Assembly: GCF_040812015.1 (NCBI RefSeq)
Contig: NZ_JBFNXJ010000001.1
Coordinates: 496,001 to 560,000 of the forward strand
Direction of reading: 5' to 3'
Source of the DNA: Chitinivorax sp. PXF-14
GTDB lineage: Bacteria; Pseudomonadota; Gammaproteobacteria; Burkholderiales; SCOH01
Length of the DNA: 64,000 nt
Shown: in pieces, positions 1 through 8,881 of the stretch
Layout of the letters: the number at the start of each line of letters is the position of its first letter
How positions within the stretch are numbered: the stretch's first letter is position 1
The notes under the pieces: generated by a model
Seen by the model: only the letters and a program-made list of their open reading frames with translations
Database searches by the model: none
Told to the model about the DNA's origin: nothing
Program-made: the position numbers and the translations under genes

Positions 1-1376
1 GTGTTCACGCCGACCGACTTGCCCGAGCCCGTGGTGCCGGCCACCAGCAGGTGCGGCATCTTGCCCAGGTCGGCCACCACCGGTTTGCCGGCGATGTCCT
101 TGCCCAGCGCCACGCACAGGTGGGAGTGCATCTGCGCATAGGCCTCGGACGAGAGGATCTCGGACAGCCGCACCATCTGGCGTTTCGGGTTTGGCAGCTC
201 GAGGCCCATATAGGTCTTGCCCGGGATCGTTTCGACCACGCGGATGCTGACCAGGCTCAGCGCGCGCGCCAGATCCTTCATCAGGTTGACGATCTGTGCG
301 CCCTTCACGCCGATGGCGGGCTCGATTTCGTAACGCGTGATCACCGGGCCGGGGTAGGCGGCCACGACCTTGACCTCGACGCCGAAGTCGGCGAGCTTGC
401 GCTCGATCAGCCGCGAGGTGTATTCGAGCGTCTCGTGCGACACCGTCTCCTGCAGCGGCGGCGGCGGTGCCAGCAGGGCCAGCGGCGGCAGCTCGCCCGA
501 GGCCGTCGGCACGGGCAGGTCGTCGAACAGCACAGGCTGGATTTCTTTCTGCTTTTCTTCCTCGCGCGCCTTCTCGACCTTCTTGGCGACAGGCACTTCG
601 AGCATCTGCGGCTCGATGTGGATAGGCGGGGCCTCTTCCTGCTTCTTCTTCTCGACCTTGACCTTCTCCTGCCGCTCGACCTTGGCAACGGCGCCGATCT
701 TGCGGTCCTGCCATGCCTCGATGGTGTTGACCACCCAGAAATAGCCGTCCTCGATGGCGCCACCGAGTTTTTCCATCACGGTGAGCCAGGACATGCCGGA
801 GAACAGCGAGAAACCGATGGCCATCAGCGTCAGCATCACCAGTGTGGCGCCGGTAAAGCCGAACACATGGTGCAGGTGCCCGCCCACGACGGCGCCAAGC
901 AGGCCGCCTGGCGCCATCGGCAGCGCGGCCTTGAGGCTGTGCATGCGCAATGCCTCGATGCCGCTCGACGCCACCAGCATCATCAGGAAGCCGACCAGCC
1001 CGATCACCAGCACCGGCCGCGAGGCGGTCATGACGCGATCGATGCGCTTGTACCCCCACCAGATGGCGGATACGCAGAATGCCACCCACCACCAGGCAGA
1101 CATGCCGAACAGGTAGAGCAGCATGTCGGCCACCCAGGCGCCGACCTCGCCGCCACGGTTCTGCAGCTGTGCGCGGGTGGCGCTGTGCGACCAGCCGGGG
1201 TCGGTTGGCTGATAGGACAGCAGGATCAGCACCAGATAGATCGCCGCGACCACACCCAACAACCACCAGGACTCTCGCAACAGGCTGGCCACCTGAGGTG
1301 GCAGCGGCGAGCGGGCGGAATTGGGTACGGCTTGGCGCTTGGGCGCTTTATTGAAGAAATTTTTCAGGAAATTCAT
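1..1376 (-). CDS. ftsK: DNA translocase FtsK, N-terminal part (runs off the window)
   Basis: FtsK is the membrane-anchored hexameric motor that moves chromosome dimers through the division septum to XerCD/dif. The 458 codons seen start at ATG 1374-1376 ([10 protein letters not shown]). Hydrophobic segments follow (around residues 38-55, 80-105, 120-140 and 165-190), then a charged K/E/Q-rich linker, then the start of the motor domain. The last codons in the window give [17 protein letters not shown] followed by the Walker A loop [13 protein letters not shown], so the gene is cut inside the ATPase. There is no strong Shine-Dalgarno sequence, but a TATAAT hexamer lies about 40 nt upstream. The C-terminal gamma domain cannot be checked. 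A long open frame on the opposite strand (51-1421) is a codon-bias shadow. Confidence 0.93.
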   Translation of the reverse strand, partial: MNFLKNFFNKAPKRQAVPNSARSPLPPQVASLLRESWWLLGVVAAIYLVLILLSYQPTDPGWSHSATRAQLQNRGGEVGAWVADMLLYLFGMSAWWWVAFCVSAIWWGYKRIDRVMTASRPVLVIGLVGFLMMLVASSGIEALRMHSLKAALPMAPGGLLGAVVGGHLHHVFGFTGATLVMLTLMAIGFSLFSGMSWLTVMEKLGGAIEDGYFWVVNTIEAWQDRKIGAVAKVERQEKVKVEKKKQEEAPPIHIEPQMLEVPVAKKVEKAREEEKQKEIQPVLFDDLPVPTASGELPPLALLAPPPPLQETVSHETLEYTSRLIERKLADFGVEVKVVAAYPGPVITRYEIEPAIGVKGAQIVNLMKDLARALSLVSIRVVETIPGKTYMGLELPNPKRQMVRLSEILSSEAYAQMHSHLCVALGKDIAGKPVVADLGKMPHLLVAGTTGSGKSVGVN

Positions 1377-1414
1377 ATAGCTACTGCGATAAGTTTAAGC
1401 GCTTTATTAGCTGC

Positions 1415-1420
1415 ATTATA
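1415..1420 (-). promoter_or_regulatory. candidate -10 box for ftsK
   Basis: On the minus strand this reads TATAAT, a perfect sigma-70 -10 hexamer, in a short AT-rich island of an otherwise GC-rich region. It lies 39 bases upstream of the ftsK start codon. No convincing -35 hexamer is visible 16-18 nt further upstream, so this is a candidate only. The rest of 1377-1559 holds nothing else I can support. Confidence 0.45.
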
Positions 1421-1559
1421 AACGCATAACGGCGGCTTATCGCAAATCTGTAGGCCCGATCCGCTGCATGGCCGCGGAGGCCGCATCCAGGCTGGTTGTG
1501 AGGGGGGCGCGGGGGCTTGGGCGTGAATTGCCGCGAGGAAACGGGAGGGCGGGGCGTGC

Positions 1560-2309
1560 CTATTCCAGGTATTTGGCCTGCCATTGCTGGTACAGGCCGT
1601 AGACATGATCGCTGTAACTCTGCTTATCGGCAAACTGGGCTGGGTCGATCGCGTCGAACACGTGATAGTTGGCGCGGTTGTTGCGGGTCGTCATGAAGTG
1701 GTGGAGCTTGTCGAGCAGCGTGAATGGCGGCTGCCATTCGAAATCCTCCTGCGCCTCATAGTGGATGAACACGGGCAGGATCGGCACGCCCGAGCGCAGG
1801 CTCGCTTCAAACGCGCCATAGCGGAACATCTTGAACAGCCGCCGGCCCTTGCAGCCGCCCTCCGGGTAGAGGCAGATGTTCTTGCCCGCCGCGAGGCCAT
1901 CGACAATGGCCTGCAGCGCGGCCTGGCGCGACTCCGCCGACTCGCGCTGCACGAACAGCGTGCCGGCGGCGACCGCGATACGGCCGACGAACCACCAGTC
2001 GGCCACCTCGGCCTTGGCCAGCGAGACAACCGGAAACAACGCCGGCACCCCGACGTCTTCGAGCGCGGACGGGTGATTGGCGATCAGGATGTACTGGCGC
2101 GGCAGCGGCAGGCGATTGTGCTGGTGCAGCCGCAGGTCGACATTCAGCGCCTTGACGAAGGTACGGCACCAGGCATGAAACAGCGGCGGGTAGATGCGTC
2201 GGGCCAGGCTGCGCGGCAACAGGGCCAGGACGATCATCAGCAGCGTGTGCAGGGTCAGGTCCACCCAGCCTGCCAGCATGCGCAGCCAGTGTGCGGCGGT
2301 CAGCAGCAT
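1560..2309 (-). CDS. PlsC-like lysophospholipid acyltransferase
   Basis: 249 residues resembling 1-acylglycerol-3-phosphate acyltransferases (PlsC/LPLAT), which transfer an acyl chain to a lysophospholipid or related acceptor at the inner membrane. A hydrophobic N-terminal segment (about 17-40) fits membrane anchoring. The block I motif reads ANHPSALEDVG around residues 77-87, block II is LFVQRES and block III is YPEGG. In the usual HX4D motif the residue five after the histidine is Asp; here that position is Glu (HPSALE), with Asp next. The substrate cannot be read from sequence. It lies 217 bp downstream of motC on the same strand and may be transcribed on its own. It is most probably a lipid-metabolism gene rather than a flagellar one. 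Confidence 0.75.
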   Translation of the reverse strand: MLLTAAHWLRMLAGWVDLTLHTLLMIVLALLPRSLARRIYPPLFHAWCRTFVKALNVDLRLHQHNRLPLPRQYILIANHPSALEDVGVPALFPVVSLAKAEVADWWFVGRIAVAAGTLFVQRESAESRQAALQAIVDGLAAGKNICLYPEGGCKGRRLFKMFRYGAFEASLRSGVPILPVFIHYEAQEDFEWQPPFTLLDKLHHFMTTRNNRANYHVFDAIDPAQFADKQSYSDHVYGLYQQWQAKYLE

Positions 2310-2526
2310 GCCGCACCTCCATGGCGAGGGGGTGAGGTCAGCGCACGGCTGGGCGGGTGGCGGTCATCGAGGTGTCGTCCCATATGCCACCAATATAGGT
2401 GATGGGGGAGATACGTGCAGACGTATGCGCATCATTGCTTGTCGAGCAGGGTGCCCGATCCACAAGAGGCATGGCCCGTGCAGCCGCAGCCGGCCTGGCC
2501 CGTGGCGATAGCCCTGGGGCCGGCCG

Positions 2527-3276
2527 TCAGCCGACGTAGCCGATCAGCTTGGTTTCGATCAGGCGCGGATTCTCGCCGTTGGCGATGGCGATCAGACCGT
2601 CAATGAGCATTTCCTTGAGTGCGACCTGGTTTTCGATATGGGTCTTGAGCTTGTTGGCGATCGGCAGGAACAGCAGGTTGGCCGAGCCCACGCCGTAAAT
2701 GGTGGCGACAAAGGCAACGGCGATACCCGAGCCAAGCTTGCCCGGGTCGGACAGGTTCTCCATCACGTGGATCAGCCCCATCACCGCGCCCAGGATGCCG
2801 ACAGTCGGCGCGTAGCCGCCCGCCGCTTCCCATATCTTGGCCGAGCGGCGCATGTGCTCTTCATAGGTGGAGACATCCAGCTCCATCGCATGGCGCAAGG
2901 CCTCTGGCTCGGCGCCGTCGACCAGCATCTGTAGCGCCTTGCGGATGAATGGGTCCTTCTGTGAGCCGATGTAGGCCTCCAGCGCCAGCAGGCCGCCCTT
3001 GCGGCTTGCCTGGCTCCATTCGATCACGGTCTTGATCAACTTGCGCGGGTCGTAATCGGGGGGGGAAAACACCCAGCGCCCCAGCCTGACGCCCTCCATG
3101 AACACGCGTGGCGAACTCTGCAGCATCACCGCACCGACCGTGCCGCCGAGGACGATCAGGAAGGCGGTCAGTTGCAACAGCGAGGCGATGTGCCCGCCCT
3201 CCAGCGCCTGGCCGCCCAGAATGGCGCCGATGGCGACGACAATGCCGATCACACTGATTTTGTCTAGATTTTGCAT
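2527..3276 (-). CDS. motC: flagellar motor stator subunit, MotA/PomA/MotC type
   Basis: 249 residues with the MotA/PomA layout: two N-terminal membrane helices (about 7-25 and 33-52), a large cytoplasmic loop, and two C-terminal helices starting at GGYAPTVGILGAVMGLIHVM and ending in the IYGVGSANLLFLPIANK segment. It forms the A subunit of the stator that converts ion flow into flagellar rotation. An AAGG element sits about 8 nt before the ATG. It is 136 bp downstream of fliA in the flhA-flhF-flhG-fliA order, the place where Pseudomonas-type operons carry motC followed by motD. No motD/motB (OmpA-like) gene follows here; the next gene is an acyltransferase. Calling it motC rather than motA rests on this position and on its PomA-like size. 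Confidence 0.85.
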   Translation of the reverse strand: MQNLDKISVIGIVVAIGAILGGQALEGGHIASLLQLTAFLIVLGGTVGAVMLQSSPRVFMEGVRLGRWVFSPPDYDPRKLIKTVIEWSQASRKGGLLALEAYIGSQKDPFIRKALQMLVDGAEPEALRHAMELDVSTYEEHMRRSAKIWEAAGGYAPTVGILGAVMGLIHVMENLSDPGKLGSGIAVAFVATIYGVGSANLLFLPIANKLKTHIENQVALKEMLIDGLIAIANGENPRLIETKLIGYVG

Positions 3277-3412
3277 GCCTTGGGGCGGTCGTTGTTGTTG
3301 GTTCGCGCCGCGCTATGGCGACGTTCGTATTATTCTTGGGCGGGCTCGGGCACCACGCCTATCGGTCATTCTAGCAGGCTGGCATCACTCCGCGACGAGC
3401 GCGCCGTGTAGC

Positions 3413-4162
3413 TCAGGCTGCCTTACGCCGCTTGCGGCCCGGGTTGGCGGGCAACCAGTCGCTGAGGTTGCCGCGCAGGCGCGCGACGGCCTGGCTGTGC
3501 AGCTGGCAGACGCGTGACTCGGTCACGCCGAGCACTTCACCGATTTCCTTGAGGTTCAGCTCCTGCTCGTAATAGAGCGCCATGACCATCTTCTCGCGGT
3601 CCGGCAGCGCCGCGACACCGGCGGCGAGATGCTTGCGGAAGTCCATGTCATCGAGGCTATCGAGCGGGTTGCTGTGGTGATCGGCGGCAAAGTGATCGAG
3701 CTGATCATGCTCGCCGTCTTCGTCGTAATCCTCGTAATAGATGAGCTGATAACCGCGGGTGTCGCCAAGCATCTGCTGATAATCCGCGAGTGGCAGCTGC
3801 AGGCTGTTGGCGATCTCCTGCTCGCTGGGCGGGCGGCCCAGCGTCTGTTCGAGCCGCTGGATCGTCGCCTCGATGGTGCGCAGGTTCTTGCGCGTGCTGC
3901 GCGGCATCCAGTCGGCATCGCGCAGCTCGTCCAGCATGGCGCCGCGGATGCGCTGTGAGGCATAGGTCTCGAACTGCGCACCCTGCGTCGGGTCGAAATT
4001 ATGCGCGGCTTCCATCAGGCCGATGAGCCCGACCTGGATCAGGTCGTCGACCTCGACGCTGGCCGGCACGCGCGTCATGAAGTGATAGGCGATGCGCTTG
4101 ACCAGTGGGCCAAACTGGCGGATGCGGTCTTCCGGTGTCACACCCAGGTCTGGTTTGTACAT
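3413..4162 (-). CDS. fliA: RNA polymerase sigma factor FliA (sigma-28)
   Basis: 249-residue sigma-28 factor that directs transcription of late flagellar and chemotaxis genes. Region 2 is clear (VDDLIQVGLIGLMEAAHNFD, then FETYASQRIRGAMLDELR), region 3 follows (RKNLRTIEATIQRLEQ, LGRPPSEQEIA), and region 4 contains LNLKEIGEVLGVTESRVCQL. Its length is typical for FliA. The gene starts 10 bp after the flhG stop codon, so it is almost certainly co-transcribed with flhA, flhF and flhG and feeds motC downstream. An insertion-like acidic segment (EDYDEDGEHDQLDHF) lies between regions 3 and 4; such linkers vary in the family. The C-terminus is basic (GRKRRKAA). Confidence 0.95.
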   Translation of the reverse strand: MYKPDLGVTPEDRIRQFGPLVKRIAYHFMTRVPASVEVDDLIQVGLIGLMEAAHNFDPTQGAQFETYASQRIRGAMLDELRDADWMPRSTRKNLRTIEATIQRLEQTLGRPPSEQEIANSLQLPLADYQQMLGDTRGYQLIYYEDYDEDGEHDQLDHFAADHHSNPLDSLDDMDFRKHLAAGVAALPDREKMVMALYYEQELNLKEIGEVLGVTESRVCQLHSQAVARLRGNLSDWLPANPGRKRRKAA

Positions 4163-4172
4163 GGTGGCGTAC

Positions 4173-5057
4173 CTAATGATTCAGACCTTCCGCCAGCGCA
4201 CGGCTGCTCTGGATGAGCCGGTGCAGGAAGCCGACGGTGGCATAGCGCTCGTCGTCGGGTGGGGGCCATTTCTCGATGCTGCGCGCGAGTTGCTCGAACG
4301 CCTGGCTCGCGTCGGCAGCGGGAAAGGCGGTGACGACCGGCTGGCCGAGGCGGCTGGCCTGCGCGAGCTTGTCGTCCTCGGGCACGTAGCCGATCAGCTT
4401 GGGCTCGACGTCGATGAAGCGCTGGGAGACTTCTGTCAGCCGCTCGAACACGGCTTTTGCTTCGGCAAGGCTGTCGACCCGGTTGACCAGTACGCGGAAC
4501 TGGCGCTGCCCGTATTCGCGGTTGAGCAGCTTCATCATTGCGTAGGCATCGGTCAGCGATTCGGCGCGATTGCTGACGACGATCACGCTGACCGCGCTGG
4601 CCAGGTTGAAGCTCGGCACGCGGTTGCCTTCCGCCGCCAGCGCGTCGATGAGAATTACGTCGGTGGACGAGGTCAGCTGGCTGAACTCGAAGGCGAGCCG
4701 GTCTTCTTCGAAGGCGGACAGCCTGGCGAGCTGCGCCGTGCTGGCCGATACCTGCATCAGTTCGATGCCGCTGGGGCCGGTGTAGAGCAGGCTTTCCAGC
4801 GGTAGCCGGTCAAGCAGCACCTGCTCGAGGTCCATCGGGGCCGCCAGGCCCAGCCGGCTGGCGATGTTGCCGCTACGCCGGTGTTCGTCGAGGATCAGCA
4901 CGCGTTTGCCGGACAGCGACATCGCCACGGCCAGGTTGAGGATCGTGCTGCTCGCGCCGGTGCCGCCCCGGCCGCCGTTGAAGCAGATCGAGCGTGGCGC
5001 AGCCTTGGATACCAGCCTGCGTAGTCCTGCAGCCTGATCGCTGTGCCACTCAGCCAT
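4173..5057 (-). CDS. flhG: flagellar number regulator FlhG/FleN (MinD-like), with degenerate P-loop
   Basis: 294 residues of the MinD/ParA ATPase fold. FlhG/FleN normally binds ATP, dimerises on the membrane, and opposes FlhF to limit flagellar number. The N-terminus AAGLRRLVS resembles the DQAxGLR motif that contacts FlhF. The deviant Walker A motif should read KGGxGKT/S; here residues 30-36 read RGGTGAS, so both the signature lysine and the P-loop lysine are missing (Arg and Ala). The ANLNVA-like helix (STILNLAVAMSLSGKRVLILD) is kept. The start overlaps flhF by 8 bp, indicating translational coupling. Whether this protein still hydrolyses ATP is doubtful from sequence. Confidence 0.88.
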   Translation of the reverse strand: MAEWHSDQAAGLRRLVSKAAPRSICFNGGRGGTGASSTILNLAVAMSLSGKRVLILDEHRRSGNIASRLGLAAPMDLEQVLLDRLPLESLLYTGPSGIELMQVSASTAQLARLSAFEEDRLAFEFSQLTSSTDVILIDALAAEGNRVPSFNLASAVSVIVVSNRAESLTDAYAMMKLLNREYGQRQFRVLVNRVDSLAEAKAVFERLTEVSQRFIDVEPKLIGYVPEDDKLAQASRLGQPVVTAFPAADASQAFEQLARSIEKWPPPDDERYATVGFLHRLIQSSRALAEGLNH

Positions 5058-6528
5058 TCAGGCCCCCTGCGAGCGCATCCGGCTTGCCGCCGGCGCGCGC
5101 GGCGGCAAATACCGGGAATTCGTCCGGCCTCAGCACATAGGCCGAGGGATCCTGCGTGATGCGCAGGGCACGGTCGAGCAGGTAGAGCGGGTTGGCGAGG
5201 TGAAGATCCTCGGGCACGCGTTGGCCGTTGGTGACGAAATGCAGCATGAGCTTGTGACGGATGATCACGTCGAGACTATCGCCCAGCGCCATGGCTTCGT
5301 CGAGCTTGGTCAGGATGCAGCCGGACAGGCCATCCGCCGAGTAGCAACGCACCACGTCATCGAGCGTGGTGCCTTGGGCGTTGGCCGACAGCAGCAGGAT
5401 GCGGCGCACTTGGCTGCCTTGCCCCGCCAGCATGGCGATCTGCTCGGTCAGGCGCTTGTCGCGCTGGCTCATGCCCACGGTATCGATCAGCACCATGAAG
5501 CGGTTGCCGAGGTCGGACAGCGTCAATTGCAGGTCGGCTTCATCCTTCACCGAATACACGGGCACGCCGAGTATCTTGCCGTAGATGCGCAACTGGTCGT
5601 GCGCGCCGATCCGGTAGCTGTCGGTGGTGATCAGCGCCACCTTACTGGCACCGTGCTTGAGTGTACAACGTGCGGCGAGCTTGGCGACTGTGGTGGTTTT
5701 GCCCACACCCGTCGGCCCCACCAGCGCGTAAACGCCGCCGCGTTCGATCAGGTCTTCGCCGGCCGAGATCACGGGCAGGTTGCGCTGCAGCGCGGCGCGC
5801 ACCCATTTCATGCCAGTGTCGGCGTCGTAATCGGCGGGTAGATGTTCCAGCAGCTGGCGGCACAGGGCCGGGCTGAAACCGAAGGAGAGCAGGCGGCGGA
5901 AGATCTCGAGCTTGTCCGGCGCATGCTTCTGCATGTCGCTCCAGGCGAATCCGGCGAGCTGGCCTTCCATCATGCTGCGCAGCAGCTTGAGCTCGTCGAC
6001 GATCGCCTTCATCTGCTCCGGCCCCACATCGGCGCTCGCGGCCGTTGCAGATGGGCGGGCTGGCGGCTCGTTGTCGACGACATAGCGTGCTGCCGGCTTG
6101 GCTGGCGCCGCCTCGGGCGCCTGGGCCGGCGGCGTCTCCGGCGTCAGGCGCGGCGGGTTGAATGGCTTGGCCTCGACGACCCGTGCCGGCTCGCGCGTCG
6201 GCTCGATGCGCGGGGCGGGGCGCTGGCTGGAAATGGCCGCAACAAACGCGTCGGTGTCGTTCGGGTCGTCTTCCGGCAGGGCGTAGGTGTTCTCCACCTG
6301 GCGGCCACGCGGGGCCGCCGCCGGGGTTTGCACGACCGGGCGGTTGCGGGCAGCCGGATTGGGGGCAGAGGTCAGCGTGGCGACATCGGCATCGGATACC
6401 GCCATGATCTCGACGCCCCCGCCAGCGATCTGGCGGTTGGACAGGATCAGGGCGTCAGGCCCCAATGCATCGCGCACCTGGCGCAGCGCATCTCGGGTAC
6501 TGGTGCCGTAGAATTTCTTGACGATCAT
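5050..6528 (-). CDS. flhF: flagellar biosynthesis GTPase FlhF
   Basis: 492-residue SRP-family GTPase that marks the site of polar flagellum assembly. The N-terminal B-domain starts MIVKKFYGTSTRDALRQVRD, followed by a long Pro/Ala-rich linker (about 90-180), then the N and G domains. G motifs are intact: P-loop GPTGVGKTTTVAKLA, TTDSYRIGAHDQLRIYGKIL, DTVGMSQRDKRL and the TKLDEA specificity motif. It lies between flhA (84 bp upstream) and flhG (8-bp overlap). The FlhF-FlhG pair is typical of bacteria with few polar flagella, so a polar flagellation pattern is inferred. Confidence 0.95.
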   Translation of the reverse strand: MIVKKFYGTSTRDALRQVRDALGPDALILSNRQIAGGGVEIMAVSDADVATLTSAPNPAARNRPVVQTPAAAPRGRQVENTYALPEDDPNDTDAFVAAISSQRPAPRIEPTREPARVVEAKPFNPPRLTPETPPAQAPEAAPAKPAARYVVDNEPPARPSATAASADVGPEQMKAIVDELKLLRSMMEGQLAGFAWSDMQKHAPDKLEIFRRLLSFGFSPALCRQLLEHLPADYDADTGMKWVRAALQRNLPVISAGEDLIERGGVYALVGPTGVGKTTTVAKLAARCTLKHGASKVALITTDSYRIGAHDQLRIYGKILGVPVYSVKDEADLQLTLSDLGNRFMVLIDTVGMSQRDKRLTEQIAMLAGQGSQVRRILLLSANAQGTTLDDVVRCYSADGLSGCILTKLDEAMALGDSLDVIIRHKLMLHFVTNGQRVPEDLHLANPLYLLDRALRITQDPSAYVLRPDEFPVFAAARAGGKPDALAGGLNG

Positions 6529-6612
6529 TATCAGCCTTGGTGGGCGTGGGGTCGTGGCGCCGGCAGGTGATTCCAGGCTGCACCCAGGCGGGTGCCGGGC
6601 CGTCTGTCACGG

Positions 6613-8709
6613 TTACTGGCTCCTCCCGCCAATCACCGCCACGACTCTTATATTCTTAGTATCGGGTATCTCGCTATGTGAGACAACCTTGAGTTGCGGC
6701 ACGCTGCGCTTCAAGAAGCGCGACAGGAGCGGCCTCAGCGGCGGCGGCACCATCAGTACCGACACCTGTCCCTGTTGTTCGCGCTGATCAGCCACCTGCG
6801 CTGCCTGTTGCAGCAGGGCCTCGGCGAGGCCGGGTTCAAGCCCGCCGCCAGCGCCGCCCTTGGCCTGGACGGCCGAGAGCAGGATGTTTTCCAGTTGCGG
6901 GTCGAGCGCGATCAGCTCGAGTTCCTGCGCGTCGCCAAAAAGCTGGTGGATGATAGCACGGCCGAGCGCGACCCTGACGAGGCTGGTCAGCTCGTCGACA
7001 TCCTGGGTGCGGCTGTAGTTGTCGCCCAGTGTTTCGAGGATGGTGCGCATGTCGCGGATGTGCATGCCGTCGTCGAGCATGCTCTGCAGCACCTTCTGCA
7101 ACGTGCCGAGCGGGATGATCTTGGGGACCAGCTCTTCGACCAGCTTTGGCGACTCCTTGCCGATATGATCGAGCAGCGCCTGCACTTCCTCGCGCCCCAG
7201 CAGCTCGGAGGCGTGCTGATTGAGGATGTTCGACAGGTGGGTGGCAACTACGGTGCTGGCGTCGACAACCGTATAACCCAGCGCCTGCGCCTGTTCGCGG
7301 GTGGCGCCGTCGATCCATACCGCGGGCAGGCCGAAGGCCGGGTCTTTGGTCGGGGTGCCGGCAATTTCGCCCATCACACGGCCCGGGTTGATCGCCAGAT
7401 ACATGCCGGCATAGGCATCGCCGGTGCCCACGTCGACGCCCTTCAGCGTGATGCGGTAGGTATTCGGCTTGAGTTCGAGATTGTCGCGGATGTGCACGGG
7501 CGGCACGAGAAAGCCCATCTCCTGCGCGATCTTCTTGCGTATGCCGCGAATCCGCCGCAGCAGCTCGCCATCCTGGTTGCGGTCGACTAGCGGGATCAGC
7601 CGGTAGCCGACTTCGAGCCCGATCAGGTCGACCGGCGCGACGTCCGCCCAGCCCACTTCCTGTAATTCGGGTTGTGCCGGGGCGGGCGGTGGCGCGGCCT
7701 CGGGCGGTGCTTCGAGTGCCCGTTTCTCGCGCTGTTCCAGCATATAGGCCAGGCCGGCCATGCTGCCCGCCATCAGAATGAACGGGATGTGGGGCATGCC
7801 CGGAATGACGCCGAGCAGGCCGAGCACCGAGGCGGTGATATAGAGCACCTGCACGCGCTGGAACAGTTGCCCGATCAGTTGCTGCGACAGGTCTTCACCC
7901 GTGCCGACGCGGCTCACCACCACGCCGGCGGCGGTGGAGATGATCAGTGCCGGGATCTGCGCCACCAGACCGTCGCCGATGGTCAGCAGCGTGTACTTGC
8001 TGGCCGCCGAAGCAAACGCCAGGTCGTGCTGCAACATGCCGACGAGCAGGCCGCCGACGACGTTGATGGTCATGATCAGGATGCCCGCCACGGCGTCGCC
8101 GCGCACGAATTTGCTGGCACCGTCCATCGAGCCGAAGAACTCGGCTTCCTGGGTGATGTTCGAGCGGCGGCGGCGTGCATCTTCCTCGCCGATCAGGCCG
8201 GCGTTGAGGTCGGCGTCGATCGCCATCTGCTTGCCAGGCATCGCATCCAGGGTGAAGCGGGCGCTGACTTCCGCGATACGGCCCGCACCCTTGGTGATCA
8301 CCACAAAGTTGATGATGGTGAGGATCACGAACACGATGATGCCGATCGTGAAGTTGCCGGCGATCAGGAAGTGGCCGAACGCATCGATCACCTTGCCCGC
8401 GGCATTCTCGCCGGTATGACCATTGGCCAGGATGACACGCGTCGAGGCGACGTTGAGCGACAGCCGCAGCAGCGTCGTCACCAGCAGCACGGTCGGGAAG
8501 GCCGAGAACTGCAGCGGCTGGGTTGTATACAGGCTGACCATCAGGACGATGATCGACAGCGCGATATTGAAGGTGAACAGCAGGTCGAGCAGAAACGTCG
8601 GCAACGGCAGGATCAGCATCGCCAGGATGAGCAGGATCAGGATCGGCCCTGCCAGGCGATTGAGGTTGACTCCACCAAGGAAAGGGAGCGTGGATTGAGG
8701 CGCTTCCAT
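6613..8709 (-). CDS. flhA: flagellar type III export gate protein FlhA
   Basis: 698 residues, the usual length of FlhA. The N-terminal half holds about eight membrane helices; the FHIPEP-family signature region includes LSLNVASTRVILANGH and the charged loop AGRIAEVSARFTLDAMPGKQ with DADLNAGLI. The C-terminal cytosolic domain docks late export chaperones and substrates (ETLGDNYSRTQDVDELTSLV). FlhA forms the nonameric gate ring of the flagellar export apparatus. It is the first gene of the minus-strand operon and is divergent from surE, with 172 bp between them. flhB is not in this window. The long plus-strand frame opposite it is a shadow. Confidence 0.96.
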   Translation of the reverse strand: MEAPQSTLPFLGGVNLNRLAGPILILLILAMLILPLPTFLLDLLFTFNIALSIIVLMVSLYTTQPLQFSAFPTVLLVTTLLRLSLNVASTRVILANGHTGENAAGKVIDAFGHFLIAGNFTIGIIVFVILTIINFVVITKGAGRIAEVSARFTLDAMPGKQMAIDADLNAGLIGEEDARRRRSNITQEAEFFGSMDGASKFVRGDAVAGILIMTINVVGGLLVGMLQHDLAFASAASKYTLLTIGDGLVAQIPALIISTAAGVVVSRVGTGEDLSQQLIGQLFQRVQVLYITASVLGLLGVIPGMPHIPFILMAGSMAGLAYMLEQREKRALEAPPEAAPPPAPAQPELQEVGWADVAPVDLIGLEVGYRLIPLVDRNQDGELLRRIRGIRKKIAQEMGFLVPPVHIRDNLELKPNTYRITLKGVDVGTGDAYAGMYLAINPGRVMGEIAGTPTKDPAFGLPAVWIDGATREQAQALGYTVVDASTVVATHLSNILNQHASELLGREEVQALLDHIGKESPKLVEELVPKIIPLGTLQKVLQSMLDDGMHIRDMRTILETLGDNYSRTQDVDELTSLVRVALGRAIIHQLFGDAQELELIALDPQLENILLSAVQAKGGAGGGLEPGLAEALLQQAAQVADQREQQGQVSVLMVPPPLRPLLSRFLKRSVPQLKVVSHSEIPDTKNIRVVAVIGGRSQ

Positions 8710-8736
8710 CTGATTTCTAGGTAAAAAATTCCGCTA

Positions 8737-8742
8737 AGTATA
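8737..8742 (-). promoter_or_regulatory. candidate -10 box upstream of flhA
   Basis: The minus strand reads TATACT here, 27 bases upstream of the flhA start codon. No good -35 element accompanies it, and no sigma-54 GG-N10-GC pair fits the region. It is offered as a weak candidate for the start of the flagellar operon. The 172-bp gap also carries whatever promoter serves surE. Confidence 0.35.
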
Positions 8743-8881
8743 ACGTGCCGATGCTCGCCACGGGGCGGCCGTAGCGCAATCGCTTTCTGTTTGTCTGAGG
8801 CGCGGTTAAAATCGCCTCGATGAATGTCGATGAGCGCCACAACAGCTTCCAACAAGCTCATGCGGCACAAGGGGGATTGAT

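Noticed and set aside
8752-8766. Possible sigma-54 promoter upstream of flhA (TGGCGAGCATCGGCA on the minus strand)
   Set aside because: The GG and GC elements are separated by 9 nt, not the required 10, and no bound-activator site is visible.
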